Assembly (NCBI GenBank): GCA_018894105.1
Contig: CM032128.1
Location: 11,389,001-11,453,000, forward strand
Origin: Jacaranda mimosifolia
Lineage: Eukaryota; Streptophyta; Magnoliopsida; Lamiales; Bignoniaceae
Direction: 5' to 3'
Length of the DNA: 64,000 nucleotides
A model generated the notes under the pieces. That model ran no database searches, was not told the origin of the DNA, and worked only from the letters and a program-made list of their open reading frames with translations. The position numbers were made by a program, and so were the translations under genes. Below, piece by piece: positions 36,146-47,700 of this stretch; the stretch's first letter is position 1, and each line of letters opens with the position of its first letter.

Positions 36146-38358
36146 TGAAGGCACTTGTACGACTAGGATGCTACACATGCCAACAAAGATCTAATCATGC
36201 TATTGATTCATATTAGGAAGAAGAATTACCTTGATTTGCTCAAAAATAAGGAAATTATGAAAAACACTTCTTCAATCCAAAAACTATCACACAACGGCAT
36301 AGTGGATTTGTTGCAACTTTTGCTCGATCCAGACTTCTCCAAAGTTTTCAAAAAAATTACAGTATCTTCCCAACTCTTTGATGAATATACTATAAAAACT
36401 TCAGCTCAAAATGCCATAGGGAAGTGCCAGAAAAAATTCGCCAAGCGCATTGCCTTGACAATGGATCTTCCGAAAGCAAGCAATCCAATTGTCTTGCCTC
36501 TAACAATATGATCCACACACCAATCTAGATCCTAATCTCCTTGGTATTAGCTAGAAAATACAAAAGAGATTTGCAAATATGGAGGCTTGATTTGAGGTAG
36601 GAGAAGATGAGAAGAAGTGAAGCTTCAACACATGAGCCAATACTTGAGATTTGGAGGGAAAATGTGAAAGAATCTAATTCTTAACATGGAACATGAATGG
36701 CCGCCCCTTTCTCCCTCTATATCTATATATAGAGTGAGAATGTGTGCTGTCAATGTGGCATCACACCTTCTTCAAAGGGGACTGCCAACTTACCTTGCAA
36801 GTTGGCAAGTAGCAATTCAAATATGAATTTGAATTTTGTCTTTATTTCAATTTCATTTGGAATCTAATTTCAAATTAATTAAAATACCACACCAAATGAA
36901 CCTTTCATTTGAATTTTCCTTCCAAATGGATTTATCTCATTTATTAAATTAAACACTTTAATTAATTAATTAATTAATCTTTGACTTAATTCTTAGGTCA
37001 ATTAGCTTAACTCTTTAAGCTAGTCACAGTTAACTTAACTCTTTAAGCTAACTTAACCAATTGATGGTCATGTTGCACCAAATAATTAACTCTTTAATTA
37101 TTGGTCTAATTTAACTCCTTAAATTAGTTAATCAATTTAACAATTAAATTGATCAAGCCAAAATGACCTCAATTTTTCCACCAACCTCAAATCGGACCAT
37201 AAGGAGCATTTTTCTAACACATAGAAAAATTTCTTCATGAAGTAGAAAATGCAATTGGCTTTTGTGTGTGACCCGTTAGTTTCTACCATTCAGTGGACAT
37301 GGGATCACAAATCTTTGTGACTTTTGAATATTAAATATTCATTTTAGTTTAAACTCCTTTAAATTAATCAACTCAATTCAATTAATCTTCATTAATTAAA
37401 GAGTACCCAATTTCCATAGTCGATGTCCAACTTCAAGCCCATGGAGCCTAACTAATTGACCAAAATGAATGCTTTTGGAGAACCATTCTAGCTCTATGCA
37501 TACCATGCAAATGCAGTCCTTCTGTCTCCTTTCTCCCGAAAACGGCCTAGGGCAAGAAATTTGTTGGATCCCTATTAGCCTCGATTCCATGTTTCTATTC
37601 CCAATGTTCGATTCCTCTATATGATCTCATCTTTCAAAAACTCTTTTTCCAAATTATCATACTACCTTGCGCAAGAATTTCTTGGAATCGATGATTATAG
37701 AGCACATGGGAGATGCACTCGCCCTTTACAACAATAAAGAGTTGGATTTCTTCATGGATCTCAAACCTCCATGTCTAAGTAGCTCATGCCCAATGTCTAG
37801 CTGAACGGCTCACTAGGTGACCAAGGAAGACTCAAAGCATGAGGACCTAAACATAAGGTTACCGGGGATCCTCATGTCAGAGGAATAATTATATGCGCTA
37901 ACTTAAGCTAGAAAACTTGCCACTACCAACTTACCACTAAGGCTATCTAGTGGATTCTTCGGGCGGGCCTTCAGTGCCTTATTTTCTAACAAGCACCCAT
38001 TAACTACATCCATATCTCATATAGGATTGCTCATGGAATGGAGCAACATCCAACCCTTGGATTTATGCATCGTTAGTGCAAGTTTATTTGAATCTTAGAT
38101 GCTATGTCTCATAAGATCCTATAACTTGGAAGATTTTAAGATTACAACTGTGTAAGACTTATTCCATGATCACCAACCAGTGTGTGACCAAGTCTCGTAG
38201 TCTAGTGTGGTCTAAGGGCTTCAACCAAATGCTAGTGAAGTAATAATGAGCATAAGGTAAAGATGGACATATAAAGAATATTATTCAATCAAGATTGTCT
38301 TACAAGGAAATAGTTTACAAGGCCAATCTAATTGGCTTGCAGGGCACTATTCCAACCA
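36146..38358 (-). repeat. 3' LTR of the nested copia element
   Basis: The left end TGAAGGCACTTG equals the end next to the primer-binding site at 44197. The right end, read on the minus strand, is TGGTTGGAATAGTGCCC. It aligns with 44197-45588 for its inner 1.4 kb, with about 11% differences in a 140-base sample. Its outer part is also the template for the solo LTR at 3492. A TATA-rich motif lies at about 36714-36735. Confidence 0.88.
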
Positions 38359-38379
38359 CTTGCCCCAAAGCTAATTCCC

Positions 38380-40038
38380 CATGGCCTTGAGACCTATTTT
38401 CTCAAGATGTCCATCAAAGACCTTTTGCAATAGGGTTTTAGTCAGTGGATTTGCTATATTTTCTTTCGAGGTAACTCTCTCCACTCGGATGTTGCCTCTA
38501 TTAATAATCTCTCAGATAAGATGATATCGCCTCAATATGAGCTTGGATTTCTAATAAGATCTTAGCTCTTTAGCTTGCGCTACCATCCCGTTGTTGTCAC
38601 AGAAGACAACCACTAACTCAGCAATGTTAGGCACTGCATTCAACTCTTAAATGAAGTTTTTAATCCAAACACCTTTCTTTGCAACTTCTGAAGCTACAAT
38701 ATATTCTGCCTCTATGGTATAGTCAGTCATGGTATCTTGTTTGGAACTCTTCCAACTCACTACATCGCTATTGAGATAAAATATAAATCCAGAAGTGGAT
38801 TTTAGGTTATCTGTATCAGATTGAAAACTAGAATCCAAAAACCCCTCAAGTTTCAATTATTCACTGTCGCATACCAAAAACAAGTCCTTAGTACTTAAGG
38901 ATTGCTTTTATGACTATCCAGTGACTTTCACCGAGATTAGATTAAAAACGACTTGTAACACTTGGATCATGTGCCATATCCGGTCTTGCACATTAAACTG
39001 CATATATTATGCTCCCAATGGCGGGTACATAAGGTATGTGGGATATTCTTTGTCTCTCGTCATTAGTCTTAGGAGCCATAGACTTGGAAAGACGAATGCC
39101 ACATCCCATACGAAGGAATCCCCTCTTAGATTCTTCAATACTAAACCTCTTTAGTATCTTGTTAATGTATGGGATTTAGGAAAGCCCCACAATCCTTCTC
39201 GATCTATCTCTGTAGATACGTATTCCCAATACGTAGGATGCTTATCCCAAATCCTTCATCGAGAATTGAGTAGATAACCATGCTTTAGTACACTCTAACA
39301 TTCCAACCTCATTCCCGATGAGAAGGATGTCATCGACATAAAGCACAATAAACTGTACGCTACTCCCACTAGCCTTTTTGTACACACATGGTTCATATAT
39401 ATTTTTTACAAAGCCAAATGATTTGACTGTCTTGTCAAAATGTATGTTCTAACTTCGGGGCGACTATTTGAGTCCATATATGGATCTTTGGAGTTTGCAA
39501 ACTTTGTGCTTACTCCCCTTTGATGTAAAACCTTGTGGTTGCTCCATATAGATTTCTTCTTCAATGTCTCCATTGAGAAAAGCGATTTTCACATCCATTT
39601 GACATATCTCATAGTCATAATATGCAGCTATGGCAAGTAAAATTTGAATGGACTTAGGCATTGTGACTGGTGAAAAGATTTTCTGAAAATCGATACTAGG
39701 TCTTTGAATATAACATTTTGCTACTAGTGATGTCTTAAAGGTTGTTACCTCTTCATCGACTCCTAACTTTCGCTTATAGATCCACTTGCAAACAATAGGA
39801 ACTATTCACTTTGGTGGATTTACCAAAGTCCATACTTTGTTGGAGTGATGGAGTCCATTTCGGATCTCATGGCGTCAAGCCAATGTCTCGAGTCTATGTC
39901 CAACATAGCTTCCTCATAGGTCTTCTGGTCACTATCCAATTGGCCCATTTCATGAAGAAATTCGAACCTTTTGGGTTGCTTCTTGATTCGGTCTGATTTA
40001 AGTTGTGTGTGAGGCTCTTGCTGCTTGTTTGTTTCCAC
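38380..40038 (-). pseudogene. Reverse transcriptase and RNase H of the nested copia
   Basis: RT begins near 40038 (PKRFEFLHEMGQ, DSRHWLDAMRSEMDSI), then QMDVKIAFLNGDIEEEIYME and QPQGFTSKGSKHKVCKLQRS (39464-39661). The catalytic LYVDDILLIGNEVGMLECT is near 39290-39345. RNase H (38647-38856) reads GFLDSSFQSDTDNLKSTSGF, DVVSWKSSKQDTMTDYTIEA and EAEYIVASEVAKKGVWI. Copia-type D, E and YVDD signatures are visible. The tail ends near the 3' LTR with SKENIANPLTKTL. Multiple stops disable it. Confidence 0.88.
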
Positions 40039-40039
40039 C

Positions 40040-41200
40040 TCTTGTGAGATTTGATCGTCATCTTGGACTTCATCAAGTTCAACAACAACACGATTTTGAT
40101 CTAAAAAATTGCTTTTTCAAAAGGTAGGCATTCCTCGAAACAAACACATTTTGTTCCGAGGGATCATAAAAGTAATAACCTATAGACTCTCTTGGGTATC
40201 CCAAAAACTTGAACAAGATAGATCTATTATCCAACTTGTCTCCCATTGTCAGGTCTCACGTAAAGTAGGCGGGAGACCCCTAAACCTTTAGATAATGATA
40301 AAAGGGTGTTTTGCCATATCACATCTTATGTGGCATTTTTAGCACCAACTTTGAAGGCACTACATTTAGTAGCTTCGCCGCCATTTCTAAGGCGTATCTC
40401 CAAAAGGATATGAGCACATCGAAAAAGCTCAGCATGGAATGACCATGTCCAATAAGGTACGGTTTATCCTTTTGGCTACTCCATTGTGTTGGGGTGTGCC
40501 GGGTGGAGTCCATTGAGAGAGAATCTCATTCTCTTTTAGATAATCCAAGAATTTGATACTTAAGTATTCTCCCACTCGATCCGATCGAAGAGATTTAATA
40601 CTAAGTGCCTTTTACTTTTCCACTTCACTCATATACTCTTTGAACTTTTTAAAGGCTTTGGACTTGTACTTCATAAGTTACACATGTCCAAACTGACTAT
40701 AATCATCGATGAAGGTGATGAAGTAGGAATAGCCTCCTCTCGCACTAACTCTTAATGGGCCATATACATTCGTATGGATCAAATCGAAAGAACTTCTGGT
40801 GCGCTCTATTTGTCCCATAAAATGAGCCTTGGTCATTTTTCCCTTCAAACAAGATTCATAAGTAGGAAGGTTCTCAATGCTACTAACATTTAGTGCTTTG
40901 AGAGCTTCTAACTTGTTTATCCTGTTTTTAGAAATATGCCTAAGTCTTGCATACCATAAAATGGCATCTTCTTGGTTATCTAATTTTCTTTTACTTGATT
41001 GAATGTGCATTAGTGAAGGTTGAGAATCAAATATGTACGATCCATTATTTAATGTACCTTGAGCAATCAAACAACCATTCTTTAATGCCTTCAACATCCC
41101 ATTCGATATAGAAAAATCATATCCTTCATTGTCAAAAATAGGAATTGAAATAATATTCTTAACTAGATTAGGTACATAATAAACCAGATCAAGTATTCCC
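40040..41200 (-). pseudogene. Integrase of the nested copia
   Basis: The pre-integrase zinc module and the core start at 40678-41097: ILWYARLRHISKNRINKLEA, YESCLKGKMTKAHF, then FDLIHTNVYGPLRVSARGGY and FITFIDDYSQFGHV. The downstream part (40319-40540) resembles the usual PGTPQ-NGVA block, and LEMAAKLLNVVPSKLVLK follows after frame changes. Three informative changes are visible. The His of the W-H-x-R-LGH motif is Tyr. The first catalytic Asp (IHTDVYGP in the family) is Asn. There are also stops. These would abolish activity even without the stops. Confidence 0.85.
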
Positions 41201-41298
41201 TAAGTCTAACTTGATTATACCTTGGAACATGGTGGCGACTCTTGCTCTATTTCCTAGGCGAAGGATCATATCCCCTTCACAAAGACTCTTTCTTCTTT

Positions 41299-42198
41299 CT
41301 ATCCCCTGTAACATATTACAAAGGTAAGAACCACATACAGTATCAAATACCCGTTATGAAGAATTAGTCGTCTAATGCACTTCAATAAAATACATACCCT
41401 TCTCAAGGGTTGCAAGGTAAGCTTTGCGATTCCTTTTCCAATGTCCACTTTCACCACAGTGGAAATAACTCGCGTTACTTTTAGCTTTTTTCTTGACTTT
41501 CCTCCCCCCCTAAAACTCTTCACGAGTTGCTTCCTTTTGGAGGAAGAACTCTTTTTCCTCTTACCTCCCTTTCTTGGACTTCTAAAGCCTTTCAACTTGG
41601 AGAAGGAAGCAAGCATAAGAGGTTTCTCTTTTTTCATAGTCACCTCAGCGGTCACAAACATGTTCACCAATTCGTTAATCGTAACCTGTTACTTGGATAT
41701 ATTAAAGTTCATAACGAATTGATCGAATGATGGGGGTAATGACTGAAGGATCAAATCCATGTAGAGGTCATTATCCATGATCACATCAAGTTGTCCAAGC
41801 TTTTCGATGAGTCCAATCATCTTTAGCCCGTGATCATGGACACTTGAACCCTTAACCATCGTTGACCTAAAAAGCTTTCTCGACAAAGCGAACCTTTTGT
41901 GTCTTGTTTGCACACTGTATAACTCTTGTAGGCATTTCTAGATCTCACATGAATATCTCATACGCTCGTGAGTCTTTTGGAGTTCATTAGTCATGGAAGC
42001 TATCATGAGGCATCTCACTTGTAGATCATCATTTACAAATTTAGTGAACAATTCATGGGCCTCATTGGTGGGGTCATCACCCAATGTGTTTAGCGGACTT
42101 TGATCGAGGACATAGGTCCTCTTTTCAGAGTCAAGTATAATCATAAGGTTTCTCAACCAATCACAAAAGTTTGGCCCAGTTAGTTTATTGGTTTCCAA
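41299..42198 (-). pseudogene. gag of the nested copia
   Basis: The start METNKLTGPNFCDWLRNLMI (Met at 42198) is the usual N-terminus of copia gag. LQVRCLMIASMTNELQKTHE follows, then, after a stop, HKRFALSRKLFRSTMVKGSS and DLILQSLPPSFDQFVMNFN. Near 41430-41475 is a degenerate zinc knuckle YFHCGESGHWKRNR, in which the first and last Cys of the C-C-H-C set have become Tyr and Arg. Gag forms the particle and binds element RNA. This copy is broken by stops. Confidence 0.86.
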
Positions 42199-44181
42199 AA
42201 TGCAGCGAGTGGATTTTTAGCCATTTTCTTTTTGAAGATTTCAGAAATCTACAAGAGGCGAAAAACAAAAGATAAGCATATGATTGAATTTTGATATTGA
42301 AAAAATGGTCATGGTCTTTCAAGCATGTTTTTCTCCCACTATTTTATCAAATTCTTCGCCCCTAGAAGAATTCAGGAAATATTATTTTTTAGTGAGAATC
42401 AAGATCCTAAGGACTTTTAAGTAGACCCCGGTGACCGGATGTATATCCACGAACAATCCAAAGGTAAGCAACTTTTGCTAATTGCATCTCTATGCAACTC
42501 TTGATATATATTACCTCACCTTTTCATATAGATCCCCTACAAGGACGACCTCTACATTACTTGGTGTTAAGTCGAACCTACCAATTGAACTTTGATTCGA
42601 GACGACGCCACAACATCCCTCGTAACCGAGTTATAATGCATGGGAGGCCTCAAATATGCATCATATGCTAAGTATATGGTCATAACTTTTCACCTATGTG
42701 TGACCCCCATGACCAGATGTATATCACACAAAGATGGTAGCATCGTCATGCCATATACTATTGGTAAAAGACATGGATTAATTAAAAACTCTTTTTAATT
42801 TATATCCATTTTTAACTTAATATTTGAAAGCACTTAGACATTCTAAGTGGAGGGTTTTTGCTTGCAAAGATCTCATCATTTTATCACCTTATTTAGGTTT
42901 TCTATATCCTAACCATACATCTCATACATCAATAGGATATGAAAAGCATAAATAAGTAAATGCGCCTAGCATGCTCCTAGGGTGGGATGACCATGAGCCT
43001 AACCAAGTGGTGCACTTAGAGTCATAGGTGCACCACCTAGTTGATTTTAAGTTGGTTGATTAAATATAACTATTACATGAGTGTGTTCCATACATTCATG
43101 GGTCTTCAAAAGTGTCCATACCTCCAATGCAACATTTACGTGAGAAAGAAATCCTCATTCCTAGTTATTCTATTTTCATAACATTTACAAGGTAGAAATT
43201 CAGAGGCATGCAAGCCCCAATTTAATACAACCCATTTCAAAAATTTGAAACAAATAAAATCAATATTACAGGCTCGTGATAATCCTCATTCATTCAACAA
43301 TTAAATAAACAATAAATAAATCTAAAATTCAATTTTAATAATTAAATGCTTATCTCATAAACAAATAATTGGCCAGGTAAGAGCTAGCATAACAATTATG
43401 CATATAAATTGGAGATTAACTTTAACAAGTTTTAAAAGCAATAAAAAATGTCAAACATAATTTTGAGAACTTTCACAACACTTGTGCATCTATCATGTAT
43501 GAAATAATGCACTTTTGATCACAAAAAAGAGCCAAAATTTGAAGGAAAACTCACCTAGACCAAAACTGGCCACTGCTTGCCCAAGTTGGGCACACTACTG
43601 TGCTATAGGTACGGGCCTAGCGCGCCCACTGCCGGCCAGTACCCAGCTAGGTAGGGCAGTTAGCCCTGTTTTGTGGTCATGGCCAAGTTACATCATTTTT
43701 GCTCAACCTTTTGTGCACCAAAAAATTTAGTACAACTTCTTCTAAACAAAATTTCACACAATATAGATGAAATTCTATATTTAAAACTCCTTTTAAAAAT
43801 AGAATTTCAAATGCTCAATCATGCTTCTAAAAACAAGTTAAAGTAAGAATCATATTCTTCAAAAATCTCCAACAAACTCTAATCAAATTAGATTAAAAAA
43901 TGACCAAAACTCTTTAAGCTCTTCAACAACATGCTATATCAACATAAACATCAAGTAATACTAAATCAACATTCAACATTAGAAACTATGAATTAAAACT
44001 TACTAATTATATGAATTAACCCTTAAAACACATATTAGCATGCTTTCAATTCATCAATCAAGGTGTCACACACAACATCATGCAAACACTCCAATCCATC
44101 AAATGAATCGAGAATTTGGTGATTTTGATCTATCCATCACATGAATCAATCATTCAAAAATCCAAACCAAAGCATGAATTA
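42199..44181 (-). other. Long untranslated leader of the nested copia
   Basis: Nearly 2 kb between the primer-binding site and the gag start without a readable domain. It contains related phrases such as GACCGGATGTATATCC (42431) and GACCAGATGTATATCA (42712). Its largest frame (43515-43730, plus strand) matches nothing. Confidence 0.5.
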
Positions 44182-44194
44182 GGCTCCAATACCA
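44182..44194 (-). other. Primer-binding site of the nested copia
   Basis: The minus strand reads TGGTATTGGAGCC two bases after the LTR end. It is close to the TGGTATCAGAGC site complementary to initiator methionine tRNA, used by most plant copia elements. Confidence 0.8.
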
Positions 44195-44196
44195 CT

Positions 44197-45588
44197 TGAA
44201 GGCACTTGTAGCACTAGGATCCAATAATAAAAACTAAAATAAACTAGGCTACAACATGCTAACAAAGATCTAATCATGCTATTGATTCATATTAGGAAGG
44301 AGAATTACCTTGATTTGCTCAAAAAAAAGAAAATGATGAAGAATACTTCTTCAATCCAGAAATTGTCACACAGCAGCACAGTGGATTTGATGCAACTTCT
44401 GCCAAATCCAGACTTCTCCAAAATTTTCAAACAAATTACAGTATCTTTTCAACTCCTTCATGAATCAACTATAAAAAATTCAGCTCAAAACGCTATAGGG
44501 AACTGCTAGAAAAAATTCGCCAAGCGCACTAGCCTGACAGTGGATCTTCCAAAAGCAAGCAATCCAATTGTCTTACCTCTAATAGTATGATCCATGCACC
44601 AATGCTAGATCCTAACCTCCTTGGTATTATCTGGAAAATACAAAGGATATTTGCAGAGATGGAGGCTTGATTTGAGGTAGGAGAAGAAGAGAGGAAGTGA
44701 AGCTTCAACACATGAGGCAATACTTGAGATTTGGAGGGAAAACGTAAGAAAATCTAATTCTTCACATGGAACATGAATGGCTACCCCTTTCTCCCTCTAT
44801 ATTTATATATAGAGTGAGAATGGTGTGATGCCAAGGTGGCATCACACCATTCCTCAAGGGGGACCGCCAACTTGCCTTGCAAGTTGGTAAGTTGCAATTC
44901 AAATGTGAATTTAAATTTTGTGTTCATTTCAATTTCATTTGGAATCTAATTTTAAATTAATGAAAATGTCACACCAAATGAACCTTACATTTGAATTTTC
45001 CTTCCAAAATGGATTCCTCTCATTAATTAAATTAAATGCTTTATTTTAATTAATTAACCTTTGACTTAACTCTTAAGTCAATTAGCTTAACTCTTTAAGC
45101 TAGTCATAGTTAACTCTTTAAGCTAACTTGACCAATTGATGGTCATGTTGCACCAAATAATTAATTCCTTAATTATTGGTCTAATTTAACTCCTTAAATT
45201 AGTTGATCAATTTAACAATTAAATTGATCAAGCCAAAATTACCTCAATTTTTCCACCAACTTCAAATTGGTCCTTAAGGAGCATTTTTCTAACACTTCGA
45301 AAAATTCCTTCATCAGTAGGAAATGCAGATAGCTTTTATGTGTGACCTATTAAGTTCTACCATTCATTGGGCATGGGCTCACAAATCTTTGTGACTTTTG
45401 AATATCAAATATTCATTTTAGTTTAAACTCCTTTAAACTAATCTACCCAATTCAATTAATCTCCATTAATTGAAGAGTACCTAATCTCCATGGTCGATAT
45501 CCAACCTCAAGCTCTTAGAGCCCAACTAATTGGTCGAAATAAATGCTTTTGGAGAACCATTCTAGCTCTACATGTACCATGCAAATAC
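44197..45588 (-). repeat. 5' LTR of the nested copia, truncated
   Basis: It matches 36146 to about 37517. The match stops at GTACCATGCAAAT. The outer ~0.8 kb of the LTR, corresponding to 37520-38358, is absent. Confidence 0.85.
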
Positions 45589-46056
45589 ATTATCATGCAG
45601 AATGTCGTCGAGGATGAGAAGTCTACAAAGCAGATGAAGGCTGTGGATCATCATAAAATGTGGAATAAGGGGCTTGAGGGAGAGGAATAGAGTTAGACAA
45701 AGATGAGTTAGTGAATGGGAAAACATGTTCATGAAAGGTAACATCTCTAGCGAGAAAGATTTCACGAGTGGTGAGGTTAAGGAGATGGAAACCTTTAGTT
45801 CCCAGTTGTCGCCCCAGTTGTTGGCTGCAAAAGATGATGTCTTTGGATTTATCTTCCTTGGACTTCAAGAGTTTGAATCATCAGATGGAGTGAAATTAGT
45901 ATTTTTGCCCTCAATTATAGGCTGATTGACAACATTAATAGCAGGGTCAGCAGCATCTTTCTTGTCTAAGGCAAGTTGGTTCCTCTTAGGTGCCATTAAA
46001 TGGTTGCAAATATCTTCAAAATTCAAGCGGAAGAAAGAGATGAAGGGTAGGATCAA
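45589..46056 (-). pseudogene. Coding remnant of the outer copia: gag start joined to integrase end
   Basis: Near the 5' LTR the minus strand reads MAPKRNQLALDKKDAADPAI then FTPSDDSNS (about 45865-45996), the type of sequence seen at the start of a gag. It is followed almost at once by KGFHLLNLTTREIFLARDVT and FHEHVFPFTNSS (about 45720-45790), the conserved copia segment between integrase and RT. Gag body, protease and most of integrase are missing. RT is also missing. Either a large deletion or a non-autonomous element is implied. Confidence 0.7.
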
Positions 46057-46057
46057 T

Positions 46058-46077
46058 CCTACTGGGCGTGCCAGAAA
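46058..46077 (-). other. Putative primer-binding region of the outer copia
   Basis: Just inside the 5' LTR the minus strand reads TTTCTGGCACGCCCAGTAGG, similar to post-LTR sequences of other plant retroelements. The tRNA is not identified. Confidence 0.4.
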
Positions 46078-46079
46078 TT

Positions 46080-46900
46080 TGTTTACACAAATTTTGTTGT
46101 CTGTAAAAATTAGTCACAAGACACAGAAATATAATAGACAAATTGAATTTATATTAAAGAATAAAAGAGGATTACAATTTATCATAGAAAATAAATCCCT
46201 AACAAAACTAATTCTCTGATTCTTCTCCCAATATATGATCCAAGGGCTTGAAGCTTGTTCTTGGATATAAAGTGTAGTATCCTTTGACTTGATAAAAAAA
46301 CACTACGAAATTTCTTTGAACTCAAACCTTGACTCCAAGATCAAAGGACTAGATGACTTGATGCTTTGAAAAGGTATAGGACCTTTGCAGTAGCACTAAT
46401 TTGTCGCAGCAGAAACTTGAAGCTTGAAGACCTGAATCTTGAACTTGAACCTTGAAGACTTGGAACTTGAATTTGAGAATATGTATATGTGAATATGAGA
46501 ATGTGTCTCTGGACACTCTTTTACAGAGGTGTTTAATAGGAGATCCTAAATGACTTGGACTTATTTGATAGTTATCTCTCTGATACACATGTTAAGAAAT
46601 AACATCAATATTTTGACTTGACTGATCCTTGTACATAGATGCGCCATGACTCACAATTTAGTTAGCCCGAGATTGCTAGGCCCACAGACTTGATTTGATT
46701 GGCACGATACTTCACCTTGGCACTTATTGATATTTGATTTGTGCATAAAATAATATTATAGTATTAAGTAAAATTAACTCTTTATCTTTCAAAATTAAAT
46801 TTAATAAATTCCAATACATACATAGAAAATTTTAAAGTAATAACTAAAATATTATTTACACTTGTCATTTTCCAATTGGCCAAAAATTAAGCCATCTACA
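46080..46900 (-). repeat. 5' LTR of the outer copia element
   Basis: 821 bp, TG...CA, pairing with 31844-32665. The following AAGTG (46901-46905) completes the target duplication. Confidence 0.88.
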
Positions 46901-46905
46901 AAGTG

Positions 46906-47261
46906 TTATATTTAAATCTCATCTAAATTTCAAAACCCACCAATGGTATTTTGACCAGAAAAATACAAAGACCATTGAGTTAAGGTCAAAATAGCAAGTT
47001 AAATAAATAAATAAAAATTGACATATATTATTTCTCATCCAAAACTCGTAAATCTGGTAAAAATTATAAGTTAAAGGAAATATTTTGTAATTATAAAAGA
47101 GCGTGGTTAACTGTTGATAATTTAACTATTTATAAGGTATATAAATATAATTAACCCTACTTCATAATATGGTCCCCAACATTGATTTAGTATTATAGTA
47201 GGCGTGATAAATTACACTATCAAATATGTGGATTCTAAATCTAGTGTATATCATTCGGTAT
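46906..47261. other. AT-rich flank, no gene seen
   Basis: Sequence outside the outer copia element. No frame or repeat boundary was recognised. Confidence 0.45.
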
Positions 47262-47301
47262 AACACACACACACACACACACATACACATATATATATAT
47301 A
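47262..47301. repeat. (AC)n(AT)n microsatellite
   Basis: About ten AC units followed by CATATATATATATATA. Simple sequence repeat. Confidence 0.9.
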
Positions 47302-47700
47302 GGAAACTTTAATTTAAAGCCAATTCCTTTTACCAGCCTACCCATAATAATTTGGTGACATGTATTTTGGGCTTATTACTCAGTAAAAGATTAAGAGAGA
47401 ATTAATTTATTTCAGGCTCGAAATTTCTCAAAACTGCGCAAAAGACTCTTCATTTGCATCATTTATGGACTTAAATAGTAATATAATAAGAGTTTGTTTG
47501 CTTGTTTTGATATTGTATAATAGAAATATAATTTAACTGAATTTTAATATTTGGTTCATTTTTAAAAGTTCTTGATACAGTTATGGTCTGGCATGCATTT
47601 AAAGCCAAACTTAGTTTGCATATAAAGGCCTTGAGGTGTAATATATTTTCCAGCCTAAGTTGAAAATAAGTTGTAGTTTATCAAATGGAATAATCATGTC

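Larger units (their letters stand above)
36146..45588 (-). mobile_element. Nested Ty1/copia retrotransposon with 2.2-kb LTRs
   Basis: On the minus strand: truncated 5' LTR (right), methionine-tRNA-type primer-binding site, ~2-kb leader, gag with zinc knuckle, integrase, RT, RNase H, 3' LTR (left). The order integrase before RT is diagnostic of Ty1/copia. The 3' LTR is complete. The 5' LTR lacks its outermost ~0.8 kb, and the sequence passes directly into the coding remnant of the outer element. A right-hand target duplication is therefore lost; the left flank is ACATG (36141-36145). All domains have stops. Confidence 0.85.
31844..46900 (-). mobile_element. Outer copia-type LTR retroelement carrying a PMD gene and a nested copia
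   Basis: Two LTRs of 822 and 821 bp (31844-32665, 46080-46900) start TGTT and end CTACA. The outer flanks are a perfect duplication AAGTG (31839-31843 and 46901-46905), so both LTRs belong to one insertion. A primer-binding-like sequence and a piece of gag next to the right LTR, with a copia integrase tail, show minus-strand orientation. RT and RNase H are absent. The sequence next to the 3' LTR is instead a 3.5-kb segment with a PMD pseudogene on the opposite strand. A second copia element occupies 36146-45588. Confidence 0.82.

Noticed and set aside
43515..43730. Pro/Ala-rich plus-strand frame as a small gene
   Set aside because: It is antisense within the copia leader, short, and without a match; the GC-richer patch alone explains the open frame.
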